This document shows positions 26,944-35,207 of a stretch of DNA of 64,000 nucleotides, piece by piece. A program made the translations under genes and the position numbers. The notes below the pieces were generated by a model that was given only the letters and a program-made list of their open reading frames with translations, was not told the DNA's origin and searched no databases. The stretch's first letter is position 1. Each line of letters begins with the position of its first letter. Origin of the DNA: Mucilaginibacter aquatilis (GTDB taxonomy: Bacteria > Bacteroidota > Bacteroidia > Sphingobacteriales > Sphingobacteriaceae); the NCBI RefSeq assembly GCF_009755275.1, contig NZ_WQLA01000006.1, forward strand, positions 186,001 through 250,000, given 5' to 3'.

Positions 26944-26977
26944 GTGATCTTACTCAATTGCTGAATTTTAAGATCAC
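26944..26977 (-). promoter_or_regulatory. Inverted repeat in the pdxA leader
   Basis: The perfect 9-bp arms GTGATCTTA (26944-26952) and TAAGATCAC (26969-26977) flank 16 bases that contain a further AATT/AATT pairing. It lies 18 bases before the pdxA start. It could be a protein-binding palindrome or a leader hairpin. No T-run follows, so it is not a terminator. Confidence 0.45.
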
Positions 26978-27116
26978 AACAATAAACTAGTGCAAATACA
27001 CCAATTAAAAATTGATGTATTTATATTCTAACAATTACAAATAAAAGGTTTTCGGCAATAATGTTTACCATACAAACGCAAATATCACGTAATTTGTAAA
27101 AATTAGCACAGCGTTA

Positions 27117-27896
27117 ATGTCATTAGTACGAGCAAAAAAACATCTGGGTCAGCATTTTTTAACTGATAAAAATATTGCATTAAAAATAGTTGAAAGTCTG
27201 CGCCCAAACGAAAAATATACACAGGTTTTAGAAGTTGGGCCAGGCATGGGCATACTATCTGATTTCCTGTTACAGAAAACCGAATATCAAACCTATTTAA
27301 TTGATATCGACACTGAATCGTATGAGTTTTTGCACAAGAAATATCCGCAATTACAGGAGCGTTTAATTAATGCCGATTTTTTGGAAATGAATTTTAGCAG
27401 CGTGTTTGATAAGCCTTTTGCTATCATTGGCAACTTTCCATACAACATATCATCGCAAATACTTTTCAAGGTTTTAGATAACCGCCAACAGGTGGTTGAG
27501 GTAGTAGGTATGTTTCAAAAAGAAGTTGCCGAACGTTGTAACGCCAAAGCGGGCAGCAAGGAGTATGGCATACTGAGCGTATTTTTGCAGGCTTATTATA
27601 AAGTTGAGTATTTGTTTACGGTAAAAGCAGGCGTGTTTAATCCGCCGCCTAAAGTACTATCGGCCGTTATTAGGCTAACCCGTAACACAACTAAACAGCT
27701 TAACTGTGATGAAAAGCTTTTTTGGCAGGTGGTTAAAGCAGGTTTTAACCAGCGCCGCAAAACCCTGCGCAACGCCTTATCATCATTAATAAATAAAGAA
27801 GCAATGGCTGCTGATACCATGCTTGATTTGCGTGCCGAACGCCTTACCGTGGCCGATTTTATAGAACTTACCAACCGGATAACTGCAAATCGTTAA
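27117..27896 (+). CDS. rsmA: 16S rRNA (adenine1518-N6/adenine1519-N6)-dimethyltransferase
   Basis: KsgA/RsmA, which dimethylates two adenines in helix 45 of 16S rRNA with SAM (259 residues). It starts RAKKHLGQHFLTD, the family hallmark. The SAM motif I is LEVGPGMGILSDFL (38-51) and the catalytic NFPYN (motif IV; NLPY in E. coli) is at 106-110. The C-terminal basic region FNQRRKTLRNALSS is complete. The stop TAA overlaps the next ATG by one base, so translation is coupled. Confidence 0.96.
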   Translation: MSLVRAKKHLGQHFLTDKNIALKIVESLRPNEKYTQVLEVGPGMGILSDFLLQKTEYQTYLIDIDTESYEFLHKKYPQLQERLINADFLEMNFSSVFDKPFAIIGNFPYNISSQILFKVLDNRQQVVEVVGMFQKEVAERCNAKAGSKEYGILSVFLQAYYKVEYLFTVKAGVFNPPPKVLSAVIRLTRNTTKQLNCDEKLFWQVVKAGFNQRRKTLRNALSSLINKEAMAADTMLDLRAERLTVADFIELTNRITANR

Positions 27897-28840
27897 TGAA
27901 TACCAAAAGCATTCTTATTGTTGATGACCTGCACCCTCTTTTTATTGAAGAGGTAGAAGCGCTAGGCTACCGGTGTGATTACCAACCGCTAATTAAGCGC
28001 GATGAGGCTTTAAAAGTTTTAAGCAACTATGACGGCCTGGTTATACGGTCAAAATTTTTGGTTGACAAGCAGGTGCTTGATGCTGCCCTGCAGCTTAAAT
28101 TTATTGCCCGTGCAGGCGCCGGCATGGATAATATTGACGAGACCTATGCGATAGAAAAAGGCATTAAGCTAATTAATGCTCCTGAAGGCAACAGTGATGC
28201 CGTGGGCGAACATGCCATAGGCTTACTGCTTTCGCTAATGAATAACCTAAACCGTGCAGATGCTGAAGTGCGCACCGGCTTATGGCAGCGCGAAGCCAAC
28301 CGCGGCTATGAGCTTAAAGGCCGCACTGTTGGGATCATTGGTTACGGACACATGGGCCGTAGCTTTGCCCGTAAGCTAAAAGGCTTTGAGGTTAATGTTA
28401 TAGCCTATGATAAATATAAAACCGGCTTTAGCGATGAATATGCCAGAGAAGTAAGCATGGAGGAAATTGTGAAACACAGCGACGTATTAAGCTTGCATAC
28501 TCCCCTTACTGCTGAAACCAACGGACTGGTTAACGATGAGTACCTCTTTCACTTCAAAAAGCCTATTTTTTTATTGAACACCTCACGCGGACAGGTAGTA
28601 CACACACAGGCCGTTTTGAATGCTATAAATCAAGGCAAAATTTTAGGCGCCGGGCTTGACGTATTGGAGATTGAAAAATTCCCGCTGCTGGCCCAACAGC
28701 AATGGTTTGAAGATTTGCGTACTAATGGCGAGGTTATTTTAAGCCCGCATGTAGCTGGATGGACATTTGAGTCATACCGTAAAATAAGTGAGGTTATGGC
28801 GTCCAAAATAAAAAATTTGGATATTCAAACTTTAAAATAG
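27896..28840 (+). CDS. D-2-hydroxyacid dehydrogenase (SerA-like)
   Basis: NAD-dependent D-2-hydroxyacid dehydrogenase (314 residues). It has an N-terminal catalytic subdomain, the Rossmann motif GIIGYGHMGRSFARKL around 146-161, the catalytic Arg in LNTSRGQVV, Glu in LDVLEIEKFP and His in SPHVAGWTFESY. It resembles phosphoglycerate dehydrogenase but lacks the C-terminal ACT regulatory domain, so the true substrate could be 3-phosphoglycerate, hydroxypyruvate or another hydroxyacid. It is translationally coupled to rsmA and ends before two tandem terminators. Confidence 0.9.
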   Translation: MNTKSILIVDDLHPLFIEEVEALGYRCDYQPLIKRDEALKVLSNYDGLVIRSKFLVDKQVLDAALQLKFIARAGAGMDNIDETYAIEKGIKLINAPEGNSDAVGEHAIGLLLSLMNNLNRADAEVRTGLWQREANRGYELKGRTVGIIGYGHMGRSFARKLKGFEVNVIAYDKYKTGFSDEYAREVSMEEIVKHSDVLSLHTPLTAETNGLVNDEYLFHFKKPIFLLNTSRGQVVHTQAVLNAINQGKILGAGLDVLEIEKFPLLAQQQWFEDLRTNGEVILSPHVAGWTFESYRKISEVMASKIKNLDIQTLK

Positions 28841-28858
28841 TATCTTCGTTTTATACCT

Positions 28859-28897
28859 AACAAGACTATGGCTGCGTTGTAGCTACATAGTCTTGTT
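28859..28897 (+). terminator. First of two tandem terminators after the hydroxyacid dehydrogenase
   Basis: A 12-bp stem, AACAAGACTATG / CATAGTCTTGTT, with further inner GCT/AGC pairing, is followed by TGTTTTTT. It begins 18 bases after the stop. Confidence 0.85.
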
Positions 28898-28915
28898 TGT
28901 TTTTTATGGCTGTCG

Positions 28916-28951
28916 CGTCCTTTCTTAAAAACAGGAAGGGCGGTTTTTTTT
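28916..28951 (+). terminator. Second tandem terminator, upstream of greA
   Basis: A 9-bp stem, CGTCCTTTC / GGAAGGGCG (two G-T pairs), has a 9-base loop and is followed by eight T. It ends 43 bases before the greA start. Confidence 0.65.
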
Positions 28952-28994
28952 GATAGCATTTCAACAAAAATATCTACTTAAAATTATTGTGTTT

Positions 28995-29468
28995 ATGGCT
29001 GAGGTTGCATACTTTACCAAAGAAGGTTTAGAAAAATTAAAAGAAGAATTACAACAGTTAAAAACTACGGGTCGTGCTAATATAGCTAAGGCAATTGCCG
29101 AAGCACGTGACAAAGGCGACTTATCAGAGAATGCTGAATATGATGCAGCCAAAGAGGCACAGGGTTTACATGAAACCAAAATTGCCAAACTGGAAGAAAC
29201 GCTTGCAAACGGCCGTTTATTAGACGAGTCGAAAATAGATACCTCGAAGGTTTTAGCCTTATCAATAGTTACCATTAAAAATACTAAGAACGGTGCTAAA
29301 ATGACTTACCAGCTTGTAGCTGAAAGTGAAGCCGATCTTAAAGCGGGTAAAATCTCGGTAGCATCACCAATTGCCAAAGGTTTATTGGGCAAAAAGGTTG
29401 GCGACAAAACTGAGATACAGGTACCGGCCGGTAAAATGGAATTTGAAATTCTTGAAATTAACAGATAA
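28995..29468 (+). CDS. greA: Transcription elongation factor GreA
   Basis: Rescues backtracked RNA polymerase by stimulating transcript cleavage (157 residues). The start is at ATG 28995 (MAEVAYFTKEGLEKLKEEL). The frame stays open upstream to a TTG at 28950, which would overlap the T-run of a terminator and add a non-conserved stretch. The N-terminal coiled coil with the acidic tip EARDKGDLSENAEYDAAKEA and the C-terminal FKBP-like domain (ASPIAKGLLGKKVGD) are complete. Confidence 0.95.
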   Translation: MAEVAYFTKEGLEKLKEELQQLKTTGRANIAKAIAEARDKGDLSENAEYDAAKEAQGLHETKIAKLEETLANGRLLDESKIDTSKVLALSIVTIKNTKNGAKMTYQLVAESEADLKAGKISVASPIAKGLLGKKVGDKTEIQVPAGKMEFEILEINR

Positions 29469-29538
29469 AATATAGCTAAGTAGCGGTTAAACACTCGTTA
29501 GTTAATTATTGTATCAAATAAATAAACTCAATCTACCT

Positions 29539-29943
29539 ATGAGTATCTTTTCAAAAATTGTATCGGGCGAAATACCTGCACACAAAGTTGCCGAAAGCAT
29601 TGATTATTTAGCGTTTTTGGATATAAGTCCGTTAACTGAAGGACATGTGCTGGTTATCCCAAAAAAGGAAGTTGATTATCTGTTTGATTTGGATGATGAA
29701 CTGTATACCGGCTTGCAGCTGTTTGCAAAAATTGTGGCAGATGGCATAAAAAAAGCCGTACCCTGCAAAAGGGTTGGCGTTGCAGTAATTGGCCTTGAAG
29801 TGCCACATGCCCACATACACCTTGTACCGCTTAACAATATCGACGACCTCAATTTTTCGCGCCCCAAACTAAGCCCAAGCCCTGAAGAGCTGGAGGCAAC
29901 AGCCGAGAGGATAAAGATTGCTTTACGCGAAGAGAGAGATTAA
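29539..29943 (+). CDS. HIT family nucleotide-binding protein
   Basis: Small cytoplasmic hydrolase or transferase acting on purine nucleotides (134 residues). The histidine triad is H90-A-H92-I-H94 in EVPHAHIHLVPL. The N-terminus SIFSKIVSGEIPAHKVAE is the standard opening; the frame can be read from a TTG at 29509, but ATG 29539 fits homologues. It is similar to Hint/HinT proteins. It follows greA with a 70-base gap and is convergent with ruvC. Confidence 0.93.
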   Translation: MSIFSKIVSGEIPAHKVAESIDYLAFLDISPLTEGHVLVIPKKEVDYLFDLDDELYTGLQLFAKIVADGIKKAVPCKRVGVAVIGLEVPHAHIHLVPLNNIDDLNFSRPKLSPSPEELEATAERIKIALREERD

Positions 29944-29951
29944 ATAATATT

Positions 29952-29978
29952 CAAGAGCCGGGTTATTCCTGGCTCTTG
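29952..29978. terminator. Convergent terminator hairpin that overlaps the end of ruvC
   Basis: An 11-bp stem, CAAGAGCCGGG / CCTGGCTCTTG (one G-T pair), encloses a TTATT loop. Its right arm encodes the last residues of RuvC and the loop holds the ruvC stop. It can end the HIT transcript on the plus strand. T-runs are weak on both sides. Confidence 0.55.
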
Positions 29979-30574
29979 TTTCTTGGTTCAATTTTTTGGC
30001 TAACTACTCTTTTATTGTTATCCTTAACAAAAGCTTCCCAACCCGAATAACTTATTTTACTGCCCCTTCCCGTAGTAATTTTTTGAAAGCTATGGCAAAC
30101 CGCTACCGCAAGCCCGTCGGTGGCATCTAAAAACTCCGGAGTTTCTTTGAAATTTAGCAGGCGTTGCAACATGGCTGCTACCTGCTCTTTAGTAGCATTA
30201 CCATTGCCCGTAATTGCTTGCTTTATTTTACGCGGCGAATACTCATTAACCGGAATATTACGTGACAATGCCGCAGCAATTGCTGTTCCCTGCGCCCGGC
30301 CAAGCTTAAGCATTACCTGTATATTTTTGCCGTAAAAAGGTGCCTCAATAGCCAGCGCATCCGGGTTATAGTTATCAATAAGAGCAATGGTTTTTTCAAA
30401 AATACGCTGTAGCTTAAGCATATGATCATCGGCGTTGCCTGGTATTTTTACTACTCCAAGCGCAATTAGTTCTGTTTTAGAACCCACCTCTTTTATAAGC
30501 CCGTAACCCATTACCACCGTACCAGGGTCAATGCCCAGTATAATCCGTTCCTTTTGCGGCTGTATAATATTCAC
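29963..30574 (-). CDS. ruvC: Holliday junction resolvase RuvC
   Basis: Endonuclease that cuts four-way DNA junctions with RuvAB (203 residues). The catalytic acidic residues fit the family pattern: Asp16 in ILGIDPGT, Glu77 in LAIEAPFYGKN, Asp150 and Asp153 in FLDATDGLAVAVCH. GRAQG and SPRKIKQAITGNGNATKEQV are also typical. A basic C-terminal tail is present. It starts 18 bases after aat; the two are probably co-transcribed. Confidence 0.95.
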   Translation of the reverse strand: MNIIQPQKERIILGIDPGTVVMGYGLIKEVGSKTELIALGVVKIPGNADDHMLKLQRIFEKTIALIDNYNPDALAIEAPFYGKNIQVMLKLGRAQGTAIAAALSRNIPVNEYSPRKIKQAITGNGNATKEQVAAMLQRLLNFKETPEFLDATDGLAVAVCHSFQKITTGRGSKISYSGWEAFVKDNNKRVVSQKIEPRNKSQE

Positions 30575-30592
30575 CTGGTAAAGGTAGGTATT

Positions 30593-31222
30593 TTAAGATT
30601 GTAACTCTTTCAGATATTCCTGCCTGCTTATAAATCTCGCCCCCATACTTTCTAAATGCTCCGTATGTACCTGGCAATCTATTAGCACATATTCGGTAGT
30701 TGCACAAAGTTTAATAAGTGCTGCTTTTGAAGCATTACTCACCTTACTGAACATGCTTTCACCACAAAACACCTTCCCTACTTTAACCCCATACAACCCG
30801 CCAACAAGCGTATCATCCTGCCATATCTCGTAAGAATGGGCATAACCAAGTTTATGTAAGCCAATATACGCAGCTTTCATTTCTTCGGTTATCCAGGTAC
30901 CATCCTGCCCTGCTCTTGGCACAGCAGAACATGCCTCAATCACGTTTTCAAATGCGGTATTTGATGTTGCTTTGAACTTGCCCGAACGCAATACCTGCCT
31001 CATACTTTTACTTACACGTAGCTCATCAGGATATAATACAAAGCGTTCATGCGGTGAGTACCATAAAATTGGCGTATCGTTACTGTACCATGGAAATATA
31101 CCATGCTGGTAGGCCAGTAGTAAACGTTCGGCAGACAGATCGCCGCCAACTGCAAGCAGGCCATCTTCTTCTGCCAACTCAGGCTTGGGGAAAATAATAC
31201 GTTCATCCAACCTAAAAATCAT
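30593..31222 (-). CDS. aat: Leucyl/phenylalanyl-tRNA--protein transferase
   Basis: Adds Leu or Phe to the N-terminus of proteins that begin with Lys or Arg, marking them for ClpSAP degradation (209 residues). The opening MIFRLDERIIFPKPELAEED, then GLLAVGGDLS, HGIFPWYS and LVGGLYGVKVGKVFCGESMF, are diagnostic. The start is ATG 31222; the frame remains open for two codons to TTG 31228, which lies within the promoter-like TACCTTTG. The leader, if transcribed, can fold into an 11-bp hairpin that ends one base before the ATG. Confidence 0.94.
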   Translation of the reverse strand: MIFRLDERIIFPKPELAEEDGLLAVGGDLSAERLLLAYQHGIFPWYSNDTPILWYSPHERFVLYPDELRVSKSMRQVLRSGKFKATSNTAFENVIEACSAVPRAGQDGTWITEEMKAAYIGLHKLGYAHSYEIWQDDTLVGGLYGVKVGKVFCGESMFSKVSNASKAALIKLCATTEYVLIDCQVHTEHLESMGARFISRQEYLKELQS

Positions 31223-31250
31223 ACTCAAAGGTAGCTCTTTACCGTTGAGT
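31223..31250 (-). promoter_or_regulatory. -7 element and hairpin immediately before aat
   Basis: On the minus strand TACCTTTG (31226-31233) matches TAnnTTTG and ends three bases before the aat ATG. It lies in an inverted repeat, ACTCAAAGGTA / TACCGTTGAGT with one mismatch. The position implies a leaderless message or a longer transcript with a 5' hairpin. Confidence 0.5.
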
Positions 31251-31415
31251 ATATTACTTCACCCAATTAAATTGCTGCTACTGGTTGATATTAAAATGGC
31301 TCAAAATGATGACCATCGTTAATCTATTGTTTAATAATTAAGTCAGAATATATTTACACAAACCACTTACCTTTAACAAATTATACCACATCCGCTACGT
31401 TAACCTTGTTAAGTT

Positions 31416-32801
31416 ATGGATAATTTAAAACAGGTAAAACACCTTTACGCCCGTGCCGGCTTCGGAGCTGATTTTGCTCAGTTGCATAGTCAACGAAACT
31501 GGAGCGCAAAAAAAACTTTACGAAAGCTCTTCAAAGAGTCGGAAGAGATACAGCCGCTTGCGGCAATCACAGAAAACCTTGATTTAAGACAGTTACGTAA
31601 AGATGCAGCCGAGGGCGAACGCAAAGCTATACAGGAGTTACGCAACCAGCAGGAACGTTCGTTAAACGCCGCCTGGATGAAGCAAATGAGTACAACCAAC
31701 GCTCAACTGCGCGAGAAGATGACCCTGTTTTGGCACAATCACTTTGCCTGTAACATTGGCAATTATTACTTTCAGCAACAGTTAAATAACATACAGCGCA
31801 CGCATGCTCTCGGCAATTTTAAAACGCTGCTTATTGCGGTTTCACAGTCTGCCGCTATGCTTAATTTTTTAAATAACCAGCAAAACAGCAAGGCGCACCC
31901 AAATGAGAACTTTGCCCGCGAGTTAATGGAGTTATTTACCTTAGGCCGGGGAAATTATACTGAACAGGACGTAAAGGAATCGGCAAGGGCTTTTACCGGT
32001 TGGGCGCATAATGGAAAAAGCGGAGAATTTGTCTTTAAGGCTGGCAACCATGATGATTTATCAAAAACATTTATGGGCCAAACCGGAAATTTTAATGGCG
32101 AAAATATCATAGACATTATACTGGCCAATAAACAAACCGCTAAGTATATAAGCACTAAATTGTACCGCTACTTTGTTAACGAAACGCCTGATGAAACACA
32201 TGTTAACCAAATGGCCGATGTATTTTATAAAGCAGGTTATGAGCTAAAGCCTTTACTTGAATTTGTATTTACAGCCAATTGGTTTTATGAAGATAAAAAC
32301 GTTGGGAATTTAATTAAATCGCCGGTTGAATTGCTGGTTGATCTTAACAGGCGCTTTTATATTAGTTATGATAATCCTGATGTGCTTTTGCAATTTCAAC
32401 GCACGCTGGGCCAGGTACTGTTTCGCCCGCCAAATGTGGCCGGGTGGCCTGGTGGCCGCAACTGGATAGACAGTTCTTCACTAATGTACCGCATAAAAAT
32501 TCCATCAACTATACTTAACGCCGGTATTATTGACTTTGCAGGCAAGGCAACACCTGAGGATGAAGCGTACCTGGCTTCGCAACGCAAACAGCAATTCAAC
32601 GTAATAAAAAGGGTACAGGCCAACGCCGATTGGAATAAGTTTTTAGAAGGCATACCATTAAAAGCTCAGCGTGAACAGGTAGCTGCCTATTTGTTAGAAC
32701 CACCGCTAAATGCGCGCATTGTAGCCGAAGTGAATAAGGCTGCTGACATAAAAATCATGGTAATACAGTTGGTAAGCACGCCTGAGTACCAACTTTGTTA
32801 A
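31416..32801 (+). CDS. DUF1800 family protein
   Basis: A 461-residue protein of the DUF1800 family. It has the signatures HLYARAGFGA near the N-terminus, LREKMTLFWHNHFAC (about 97-111), LMELFTLGRGNYTEQDVKES with AFTGW, and LFRPPNVAGWPGGRNWIDSS (392-type position, near the C-terminal third). No signal peptide is visible. Its function is unknown; in many bacteria it is encoded together with a DUF1501 protein, which follows here after 35 bases. The pair may act in the envelope, with this member perhaps carried out by its Tat-exported partner; that is inference. Confidence 0.88.
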   Translation: MDNLKQVKHLYARAGFGADFAQLHSQRNWSAKKTLRKLFKESEEIQPLAAITENLDLRQLRKDAAEGERKAIQELRNQQERSLNAAWMKQMSTTNAQLREKMTLFWHNHFACNIGNYYFQQQLNNIQRTHALGNFKTLLIAVSQSAAMLNFLNNQQNSKAHPNENFARELMELFTLGRGNYTEQDVKESARAFTGWAHNGKSGEFVFKAGNHDDLSKTFMGQTGNFNGENIIDIILANKQTAKYISTKLYRYFVNETPDETHVNQMADVFYKAGYELKPLLEFVFTANWFYEDKNVGNLIKSPVELLVDLNRRFYISYDNPDVLLQFQRTLGQVLFRPPNVAGWPGGRNWIDSSSLMYRIKIPSTILNAGIIDFAGKATPEDEAYLASQRKQQFNVIKRVQANADWNKFLEGIPLKAQREQVAAYLLEPPLNARIVAEVNKAADIKIMVIQLVSTPEYQLC

Positions 32802-32836
32802 TTAAAAAGTTAACCTCTCATTAAAAGAGAAAAGTT

Positions 32837-34036
32837 ATGAAAAGAAGAGATTTTTTAAGAAGCAGTACCCTGGCATCAGGCGCTTTTTTAATACCTGCCT
32901 TCTTAAAACCGTTTGAAACGATGGCAATGAGTGCTGTAAGCGGTTATAAAAACCTGGTAATAATTCAGCTATCGGGTGGTAATGATGGCTTAAATACCGT
33001 TGTGCCTTTTGGCGATGACATTTACTATCAAAAGCGTAAAACAGTTGCCATAACACCCAACGAGGTTATAAAACTAAATGACATACAAGGGTTAAACCCT
33101 AACCTATCAGCGCTTAAAGAAATTTACGATCAGGGGTGGATGAACATTATCAATTCGGTTGGCTACCCTAACCCCGACCGCTCTCACTTCCGGTCAATGG
33201 ATATATGGCAAACGGCAAGTAATTCAAATGAATTTTTAAGTACCGGCTGGATTGGCCGCTATCTTGACTCAAACTGCCAAACCTGCCAAAACCCCTATAC
33301 AGCTATTGAGGTTGACGATACGCTTTCATTAGCCATGAAGGGTAGCAAAATGAAAGGCATTGCCGTACAAGATCCTAATAAGCTTTACCAAACCACCCGC
33401 GAGCCATTTTTTAAAGATTTGATGCATGGGCCTGACAACAATCACTTACATGAGGATAATTTAGGCTACTTGTACAAAACGATGATTGAAACTTATTCAT
33501 CGGCTGATTACATTCAAAAAACCAGTAAAACTTACAACGTGGTTGCCCCCTATCCAGCCACCGGGTTTGGTAACCAGTTAAAAAATGTTTCAAAGTTTAT
33601 TAACTCCGGGCTTAATACACGTATTTACTATGTATCATTAGGTGGTTTTGATACGCACGTTGGTCAACAAAACCAGCAAGGACGGCAGCTTAAAACTTAT
33701 GCTGATGCTGTGGCCGCTTTTGTAAAAGACCTCAAGCAAACAGGTAAGCTTGATGATACCTTGATTATGACCTTTTCTGAATTTGGCCGCCGCGTTGAAC
33801 AAAATGCCAGCAATGGCACTGATCACGGTACCGCTAACAACGTGCTTTTGTTTGGGGGTAAACTTGGTAAGGCCGGTATATACAACAACGCGCCTGATCT
33901 GGCAAATTTGGAGAATGGTGACTTAAAATATCAGATAGACTTTAGAGATATTTATGCTACGCTGTTAAAAAAGTGGCTTAACGTTAATGACGGTTCCATA
34001 TTGAATGCTCAATTTACGGGACTTGACTTTGTTTAA
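32837..34036 (+). CDS. DUF1501 family protein with twin-arginine signal
   Basis: A 399-residue protein related to sulfatases and phosphatases of the alkaline phosphatase fold. It begins MKRRDFLRSSTLASGAFLIP, a twin-arginine signal (RRDFLR, then a weak hydrophobic stretch). The DUF1501 core contains QLSGGNDGLNTVVP, NPDRSHFRSMDIWQTAS, GGFDTHVGQQNQQGRQL and FSEFGRRVEQNASNGTDHG (metal-site-like Asp and His). It is co-transcribed with the DUF1800 gene. Exported by TatC; its substrate and role are unknown. Confidence 0.88.
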   Translation: MKRRDFLRSSTLASGAFLIPAFLKPFETMAMSAVSGYKNLVIIQLSGGNDGLNTVVPFGDDIYYQKRKTVAITPNEVIKLNDIQGLNPNLSALKEIYDQGWMNIINSVGYPNPDRSHFRSMDIWQTASNSNEFLSTGWIGRYLDSNCQTCQNPYTAIEVDDTLSLAMKGSKMKGIAVQDPNKLYQTTREPFFKDLMHGPDNNHLHEDNLGYLYKTMIETYSSADYIQKTSKTYNVVAPYPATGFGNQLKNVSKFINSGLNTRIYYVSLGGFDTHVGQQNQQGRQLKTYADAVAAFVKDLKQTGKLDDTLIMTFSEFGRRVEQNASNGTDHGTANNVLLFGGKLGKAGIYNNAPDLANLENGDLKYQIDFRDIYATLLKKWLNVNDGSILNAQFTGLDFV

Positions 34037-34100
34037 AAACTGATTTTAATTATTTAAGAAAACAACACATTATTACTAATAAATTTAGCAGTTTTGTGTT

Positions 34101-35171
34101 ATGGCATTTGAGGCTAACCATGATTTTTTTAAGGGAAGAGGCGCGCAGGTAAATACTCATAATAAGTTTTTGCAAAAAAAATATGTTGCCGAACATATTG
34201 AGGGCCTAGACGAACCATTGTTGCTCAACAGTAAAACGCAGATTTTTGAAGAAAACCCTAAACAAATTGTAAGCAAAAGCAACAGCCCAGATATAAGCCA
34301 CATGCACTCAATTAATCCATACCAGGGATGTGAGCACGGCTGCATTTATTGTTACGCCCGAAACAGCCATGAGTACTATGGTTTTAGCGCAGGGTTAGAC
34401 TTTGAGCGAAAAATTATTGTAAAGCGTAATGCCCCTGAATTGCTCGAAGCATATTTTAACCGCCGACGATATCAACCTACTCCTATTGTTTTATCGGGCA
34501 ATACAGATTGCTACCAGCCCCTGGAGCGCGACTTGAAGATAACGCGACGACTGCTGGAGGTATTTCTACAATATAAACACCCGGTAAGTATCATTACCAA
34601 AAACAATCTCATTTTGCGCGATCTTGATATTGTTACTGAGCTGGCAAAGCTTAACCTGATTCATGTAAACATTTCAATTACTTCGTTAGATGAGCAGCTT
34701 AGACAAAAACTGGAGCCGCGTACCGTAACTTCAGTTGGCCGGTTAAATGCTGTTGAAAAGCTATCGCAAAAAGGCGTACCTGTAAGGGTAATGACAGCGC
34801 CTATAATACCCGGACTAAACAGCAATGAGGTACCCGCTATTATTAAGGCAGCCGCCAAAAGAGGTGCCGTGGCCGCTGGCTTCACCATGGTTAGACTTAA
34901 CGGTGCCATAGCAGAAATTTTTACCGACTGGATTTATAAAACATTTCCTGACAGGGCCGATAAAGTTCTGAACCTCATTAGGCAAACGCATGATGGTAAC
35001 CTTAATGATAGTGAATTTGGCCGGCGTATGAGTGGCGACGGTGAAGTGGCCGAGTCTATTCAGCAGTTGTACCGCATGGCGTGTAAACGCTACCTGGCTG
35101 ATAGAGATATGCCCGCTTACGATTTAACATTGTTTACACCTAAAACAGGCAGGCAGGTAACGTTATTTTAA
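34101..35171 (+). CDS. PA0069-type radical SAM protein
   Basis: A 356-residue cytoplasmic radical SAM enzyme. The [4Fe-4S] ligands are Cys77, Cys81 and Cys84 in YQGCEHGCIYCYARN. The following text HEYYGFSAGLDFERKIIVK, and VLSGNTDCYQPLE with LGNPDCYQ-like spacing, is the PA0069/Rv2578c subgroup (SplB-like). VNISITSLDEQLRQKLEPRT and APIIPGLNS are family hallmarks. The reaction is unknown. It lies 64 bases after the DUF1501 gene and is convergent with the phosphoesterase. Confidence 0.9.
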   Translation: MAFEANHDFFKGRGAQVNTHNKFLQKKYVAEHIEGLDEPLLLNSKTQIFEENPKQIVSKSNSPDISHMHSINPYQGCEHGCIYCYARNSHEYYGFSAGLDFERKIIVKRNAPELLEAYFNRRRYQPTPIVLSGNTDCYQPLERDLKITRRLLEVFLQYKHPVSIITKNNLILRDLDIVTELAKLNLIHVNISITSLDEQLRQKLEPRTVTSVGRLNAVEKLSQKGVPVRVMTAPIIPGLNSNEVPAIIKAAAKRGAVAAGFTMVRLNGAIAEIFTDWIYKTFPDRADKVLNLIRQTHDGNLNDSEFGRRMSGDGEVAESIQQLYRMACKRYLADRDMPAYDLTLFTPKTGRQVTLF

Positions 35172-35207
35172 TTAACGCTCTCTCTATGTTTGCGTATATA
35201 AATCAGC

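Noticed and set aside
27085..27116. TAATTTG as a -7 element for rsmA
   Set aside because: The spacer between TA and TTTG is one base short of the consensus, so it was not listed as a feature.
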